DNA of 9,632 bases from NCBI GenBank assembly GCA_964343345.1, contig CAYFJE010000039.1:1-9632 (forward strand), given 5' to 3'. The translations under genes were made by a program, and so were the position numbers. This document shows positions 6,135 to 9,632 of the stretch, piece after piece. The stretch's first letter is position 1; each line of letters starts with the position of its first letter. The DNA is from UBA6624 sp964343345 [NCBI: uncultured bacterium] (lineage in GTDB: Bacteria; UBP7; UBA6624). The notes beneath the pieces are model-generated. The model was given only the letters and a program-made list of their open reading frames with translations. It made no database searches and was not told the origin of the DNA.

Positions 6135-7170
6135 AAAAATGATTTTTTTATTTTTTGCTTGTTTCTTTTGTTTTAACATTTATGGGCAAGATGAAAACAA
6201 GGTTGTCGGGCATTTGGGAGAAGGGGATAACGAAAAACCTATATATTTAGATCATGTAAACCTAGGTATGTATTTGAATTCTGCAGCATACCTGCAAAGA
6301 GGAAGAGAGCCATGGGTAGGAAGCCTTATGGATATTATTAGTTGGAGGTTGATGGAAATTGAGGCTGGGTCTAGAGGGGTTGAATATTCTCAATCAGAAC
6401 TCGAATCTTTTTTATTTGATAATCCAGAGAATGCTAGACAATATAGTTATTATGCTGAAATCTTTGATGCAAAAGTTATCAAGGACTATTTCAGTATGCG
6501 AAACCTTTTTTATAAGATGGAGACAGTTGTAGCAACTGAGCTTTTAGAACTTTTTAACAAAGTTCCTTCTGAAGAAGAGTTGCTTAATTTTTATATAGAA
6601 AATCAAAAAACAGCGTTCACTAAACCTGCTATGTATCGTTTGGCAATGATCGAATTAGATGATTCTGCAGAATCTGATTTAGTAGAAAAGAAACTTCTTG
6701 AAGGAAGTTCTTTTGAAGAGCTGGCTGCTGCTCATTCCATAAATTTTCAATCAGCATTGGAAGGAGGGTATGTGGGACAGGATTTAACTGAGGCAAGTAT
6801 AAAATCCCAAATACCATTTGCCTCTAATGAAATTTTATCTACTCAGCCAGGTTCTTGGGTTGGCCCAGTGAGTGTTTCTCCTTCCTTAGGAAAGAATCTT
6901 TTTTATTTTTTCAAGGTTCTTAATTTTGAAGAAGAAGAAGAGTCTTCTTTTGAGGATGAAAAAGAAGTCATTATGGATATTATTTCAAGACAAAAAGCCG
7001 AACCTTTGTTTTCTGAATGGGTTGGCGAAAGGCTTGTGTTTCATAATCTTCGATTTGATTACAGTCTTTTCAACACAGTAAAAGAAAGTTTGGGTCTCTT
7101 TGAAAATATTGAAACAGTTGAAAGTGAAGATGAACCCATTCAACCTGAACAAAAAAGTGAAGGTAACTAG
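6127..7170 (+). CDS. Secreted parvulin-like (PpiC/SurA/PrsA-type) peptidyl-prolyl isomerase homologue
   Basis: This is a probable envelope folding factor. The first about 20 residues form a signal peptide (MIRKMIFLFFACFFCFNIYG, cleavage likely before Gln21); no lipobox is in a suitable place. A helical N-terminal chaperone region follows, with YSQSELESFLFD and PSEEELLNFYIENQ resembling the SurA/PrsA linker. A parvulin fold covers about residues 165-267: FEELAAAHS, LEGGYVGQ, and PGSWVGPVSVSPSLGKNLFYFFKV. The His of the usual RxxHIL strand is missing (MYRLAMIEL), and the usual GxHxxKV reads GKNLFYFFKV, so isomerase activity is doubtful and a chaperone role more likely. The C-terminus is acidic. 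ATG 6127 is preferred over TTG 6115 because GGAG (6117-6120) is correctly spaced. It overlaps coaBC by 8 bases. Family call is good, exact role inferred. Confidence 0.75.
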   Translation: MIRKMIFLFFACFFCFNIYGQDENKVVGHLGEGDNEKPIYLDHVNLGMYLNSAAYLQRGREPWVGSLMDIISWRLMEIEAGSRGVEYSQSELESFLFDNPENARQYSYYAEIFDAKVIKDYFSMRNLFYKMETVVATELLELFNKVPSEEELLNFYIENQKTAFTKPAMYRLAMIELDDSAESDLVEKKLLEGSSFEELAAAHSINFQSALEGGYVGQDLTEASIKSQIPFASNEILSTQPGSWVGPVSVSPSLGKNLFYFFKVLNFEEEEESSFEDEKEVIMDIISRQKAEPLFSEWVGERLVFHNLRFDYSLFNTVKESLGLFENIETVESEDEPIQPEQKSEGN

Positions 7171-7172
7171 CT

Positions 7173-8801
7173 GTAAATAAGTATTACAAGGTATTTGTTG
7201 CTTCAGATCTTGTTAGTTTAAGGTCTTGGACTTATTCTTTTAAAGGTTCTATCGACCCAGGAACATGGGTTTTTCTTGAAAACTGGAACAACCAAAAAAC
7301 ATGGGGTATTGTTCATCAGGAGTGTGATTTTTTCGAAAAAGCAAAATCTATTTCAGAAATCGGTCCTAAGATGAATCCAAAAAGATATGATTTTTTTATA
7401 AGGTCTTTGAAATTTTTCATTCCTCCCGGTACATTGCTGAAATTTTTGATGCCTTCAACTCATCCGATCGAACCTTCAGGATTGAAGAGTAAGCCACAAA
7501 CGTTAAATATTTTTCCAAACATGAAAACTTTAAATAGAGTCAAAGGAAGGAAAGTGTTAAAGTCAAAAAAAAGTATCCTCAACATCGCAAAAGGTCAAGA
7601 TTCGGAATTTTATGGTCTTTTTCAATCTTTAGGTTTTCCTTTCAACAATTTAAAAAAGATTAATGTTTTCGAGGAGGGGAATCCTAGTTATAGAAGTTTT
7701 TACAAAAAAAATCGATATTCTTGGTTAAATGATCCAAAAACTTTTTTAAATCTTTATCGTGATGTTTTTGATTGTGAAGTTTCTTACGTTGATTCAGATG
7801 TTTCCCCATCTGTTGAATCATATTTAGAAAAAGTTAAGACTAACGATTATCAAAAATTTTTCAAATCAAATTCTATTTTTTTGAAAGAAGGAGAGTCTGG
7901 AGGAACGAAAGTTGTCAAGAGCTGCTTGAAGGGGAATAAGAAACTAAGTGTGTTCCTTCCTTCTAAAGGTGTTGGACATCTCTTTTGTAGAACATGTAAA
8001 AAAAATACACAATGTCCAATTTGCAAAAAAACTTTAACTTTATATAAATATGAATTGAAATGCCTTGATTGTGATGATTCTTGGCCAAAGATTAGCAGGT
8101 GTGATGTCTGTGGATCAAAACTTCATGTTTTGAGGCAAGGTGTAGATTATTTTTATAATTGGTTTCTTAATGAAGGTTTTCTTCATGATGACATTGAGGT
8201 TGTCAGTTCCGAAAAAAAGCCAAAAGAAATAAAAGATTCTTTAGGCAGTTTTAAAAAAGGGTTTTCGAAAGTGTTGTTAACCACTGATTTTGAATTTTTA
8301 AGAGATGATTTTGGTCAAAAGGTTATTTGGATACCATATTTAAGGCATCTTTTCTTAGGGGATGATTTCAGGTCTTATGAAAATGGCTGGTGGAAAATAC
8401 ATGCAATTAATAGTTTTTGTTTTAAAAAAGGTTTGGATTTGTTTTTGGGATCAAAAGGATCTTCCTTATTTCCTGTTAAATGTTTTGAAAAAGGAGAGTT
8501 TTCTAAATTTTATAGAGATGAAATTGAAGCAAGAAAGCAATTCGATTACCCTCCATTTGGAGAGATTTTAATGATTGTTTCTGAAAGGAAAATTAAAAAT
8601 TCTTTTTATAACGACTTAGATTTAGAAGATCTTGCTAGTGATACACGTTTCGTTAGAGTTTTTGATAGTCGTGGCAAAGAGAAAAATCATTTTGGATACA
8701 TTTTTCAATCTAGAAAAATTGAAGAAAGTTTTAAAAAGTTTGTTAAAGATTTAATTTTGAAAAATGAAAATATTAGAATTTATTATGAGGGAAGTTTATG
8801 A
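7173..8801 (+). CDS. priA: PriA-like primosomal protein N' without helicase motifs; N-terminus unresolved
   Basis: PriA recognises stalled forks and reloads the replisome. The zinc-binding region is intact: eight cysteines in four CxxC pairs (CRTC, CPIC, CLDC, CDVC; about residues 272-313), followed by RQGVDYF, where PriA has GxGTExxE. ARKQFDYPPFGEI near the end matches the conserved C-terminal YPPFG segment. No Walker A (GxGKT) or DEEH box exists anywhere, so ATPase/helicase activity is not expected; actinobacterial PriA is known to be similarly degenerate. The only standard start is ATG 7371, but the preceding open frame (7167-7370) encodes a good PriA 3'-DNA-binding domain (KYYKVFVASDLV, GTWVFLEN, WGIVHQ). 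That frame has no ATG, GTG or TTG. I set the start at GTA 7173, two bases after the upstream stop and 9 nt after GAAGG, as a placeholder; a GTG at 7157 plus a +1 shift is the alternative. Length about 542, against 732 in E. coli. Confidence 0.8.
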   Translation, partial: VNKYYKVFVASDLVSLRSWTYSFKGSIDPGTWVFLENWNNQKTWGIVHQECDFFEKAKSISEIGPKMNPKRYDFFIRSLKFFIPPGTLLKFLMPSTHPIEPSGLKSKPQTLNIFPNMKTLNRVKGRKVLKSKKSILNIAKGQDSEFYGLFQSLGFPFNNLKKINVFEEGNPSYRSFYKKNRYSWLNDPKTFLNLYRDVFDCEVSYVDSDVSPSVESYLEKVKTNDYQKFFKSNSIFLKEGESGGTKVVKSCLKGNKKLSVFLPSKGVGHLFCRTCKKNTQCPICKKTLTLYKYELKCLDCDDSWPKISRCDVCGSKLHVLRQGVDYFYNWFLNEGFLHDDIEVVSSEKKPKEIKDSLGSFKKGFSKVLLTTDFEFLRDDFGQKVIWIPYLRHLFLGDDFRSYENGWWKIHAINSFCFKKGLDLFLGSKGSSLFPVKCFEKGEFSKFYRDEIEARKQFDYPPFGEILMIVSERKIKNSFYNDLDLEDLASDTRFVRVFDSRGKEKNHFGYIFQSRKIEESFKKFVKDLILKNENIRIYYEGSL

Positions 8802-9301
8802 ATTTAAAAATTTTGCCAAAAGATTCTTCTGTTCTTACAACACCATGTATCTCAATAAAAGAGAAAGTTTCAATGAAAACAATTTCAGATATGAAAAAAA
8901 TTTTGAAATCAGAGAATGGTGTTGGGTTAGCTGCTCCTCAGGTTGGCTTGAATATCAGGTTGATATTATGTAAGGATGATCCTGATTCAGAAAAGGTATA
9001 TGTGCTTTTGAATCCTTTGATACTAGACAAAGAAGGTTTGAGCATAGATGTTGAAGGATGTCTATCGATACCTGATTTAGCTGTTGATGTTCCAAGGCAA
9101 ACAAAAATAGAAGTCGCTTATTTGGATACAGAAATGAATAAAAAGAAACTAGTTGCTGAAGGATATTTTGCTAGAGTTTTACAACATGAAATTGACCATC
9201 TTGATGGAAAATTGATTATCGAAAGAGGGGTTGAAGGGAGTTTTTTTTACAAAGGTAGTTCTTTATCCAAAGATGAGGTTTTTGAAAAATTTTTAAAATA
9301 G
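8798..9301 (+). CDS. def: Peptide deformylase
   Basis: Def is a metalloenzyme that removes the formyl group from the N-terminal methionine of new proteins. It has 167 residues, typical for the family. All three signature motifs are present: GVGLAAPQVG (41-50), EGCLS (86-90, Cys88 binds the metal) and QHEIDH (129-134, His130 and His134 bind the metal, Glu131 is catalytic). The ATG at 8798 overlaps the priA stop as ATGA and is preceded by a good Shine-Dalgarno (GAGGGA, 8787-8792). Its end overlaps the proposed start of fmt. The def-fmt pair is conserved across bacteria and joins the enzymes that add and remove the formyl group. Confidence 0.95.
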   Translation: MNLKILPKDSSVLTTPCISIKEKVSMKTISDMKKILKSENGVGLAAPQVGLNIRLILCKDDPDSEKVYVLLNPLILDKEGLSIDVEGCLSIPDLAVDVPRQTKIEVAYLDTEMNKKKLVAEGYFARVLQHEIDHLDGKLIIERGVEGSFFYKGSSLSKDEVFEKFLK

Positions 9302-9632
9302 CCTTTGCTGGTTCTGACGATTTTTCGTTAAGTTTATTGAAGAAAATCCCAATCAAACCTTCTTGGATATTAACCAAACCCCCTTCAAAGAGTGGTAGGA
9401 ACATGAGGTTGAAAGAAAATGTAGTTATGAGTTATGCTCATCAAAAAAAGATTGATTGCTTTACAGATGCTGATGAAAGCCTTTCTGCGGATTTATTGAT
9501 TGTTGTTTCTTACGGAAATATGATTCCTAAAAGGATGCTTGAATACAGGTTTGGATCCTTGAATCTTCATCCATCTTTTCTCCCAAAATACCGTGGATCT
9601 TCACCAATTCAAAGAGCCATGATTTCAGGAGA
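9289..9632 (+). CDS. fmt: Methionyl-tRNA formyltransferase, 3' end cut by window edge, probable ATT start
   Basis: Fmt transfers a formyl group from 10-formyltetrahydrofolate to Met-tRNA(fMet). About 114 of roughly 310 residues are visible. The first strand KIAFAGSDDF matches the family's RIVFAGTPDF. ILTKPPSKSGRNMRL matches the QPDRPAGRGxxL loop, ADLLIVVSYGNMIPK matches the PDLxVVxAYGxILP strand, and LNLHPSFLPKYRG with SPIQRA carries the catalytic Asn and His. The reading frame closes at TGA 9283-9285 and contains no ATG, GTG or TTG before the first conserved strand. ATT at 9289 gives MFKIAFAG, fits the family's N-terminus, and lies 10 nt after GAGG (9275-9278); ATA 9298 is poorer. This start overlaps the last 13 bases of def. 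Function is certain, start is inferred. Confidence 0.9.
   Translation, partial: MFKIAFAGSDDFSLSLLKKIPIKPSWILTKPPSKSGRNMRLKENVVMSYAHQKKIDCFTDADESLSADLLIVVSYGNMIPKRMLEYRFGSLNLHPSFLPKYRGSSPIQRAMISG

Noticed and set aside
8362-8973. Small plus-strand open frames overlapping priA and def.
   Set aside because: They lie in alternative frames of genes with conserved motifs and have no start context or recognisable sequence of their own.
9216-9404. Minus-strand open frame at the def-fmt junction.
   Set aside because: It is antisense to conserved Def and Fmt sequence and has no supporting features.

Overview
This is a 9.6 kb stretch of bacterial core genome. It is strongly AT-rich, with long A and T runs inside genes and few G/C third codon positions. 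It is gene-dense, with several genes overlapping or only a few bases apart. I see no transposase, integrase, phage gene, CRISPR array or toxin-antitoxin pair, and no convincing tRNA or rRNA. The organism looks like a streamlined, AT-rich bacterium, but I cannot name its phylum. Clues point different ways: the Hsp70 lacks the roughly 25-residue nucleotide-domain insertion of proteobacterial DnaK (as in Gram-positive DnaK), PriA has lost its helicase motifs (as described for actinobacterial PriA), and there is a secreted parvulin-like protein with a signal peptide.

Layout. Two gene blocks diverge from a very short intergenic region near 4013-4060. The leftward block (minus strand) reads grpE, dnaK, a 100-residue protein I do not recognise, a SpoU-family RNA 2'-O-methyltransferase, and rpsF (ribosomal protein bS6). 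The rpsF gene runs off the left edge inside a 15-bp tandem repeat that encodes a Glu/Lys/Pro-rich tail. The rightward block (plus strand) reads gmk, rpoZ, coaBC, a secreted parvulin-like protein, a degenerate priA, def and fmt (cut by the right edge). The order gmk-rpoZ-coaBC-(...)-priA-def-fmt is common across bacteria.

How they fit together. The leftward block combines protein folding (GrpE recharges the Hsp70) with ribosome and RNA maintenance. The rightward block provides GDP/dGDP, the omega subunit of RNA polymerase, coenzyme A precursors, envelope protein folding, replication restart, and the two enzymes that add (Fmt) and remove (Def) the formyl group of the initiator methionine.

Main oddity. 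Three genes (the SpoU methyltransferase, priA and fmt) have recognisable N-terminal protein sequence upstream of any in-frame ATG, GTG or TTG. In all three the coding sequence begins at or overlapping the stop codon of the gene before. The best available starts are near-cognate or non-standard codons: CTG, a GTA (or a frameshift), and ATT. This pattern, and the helicase-less PriA, are what I would look at first. Otherwise the region is ordinary housekeeping sequence; I did not find a clear new defence or mobile system.
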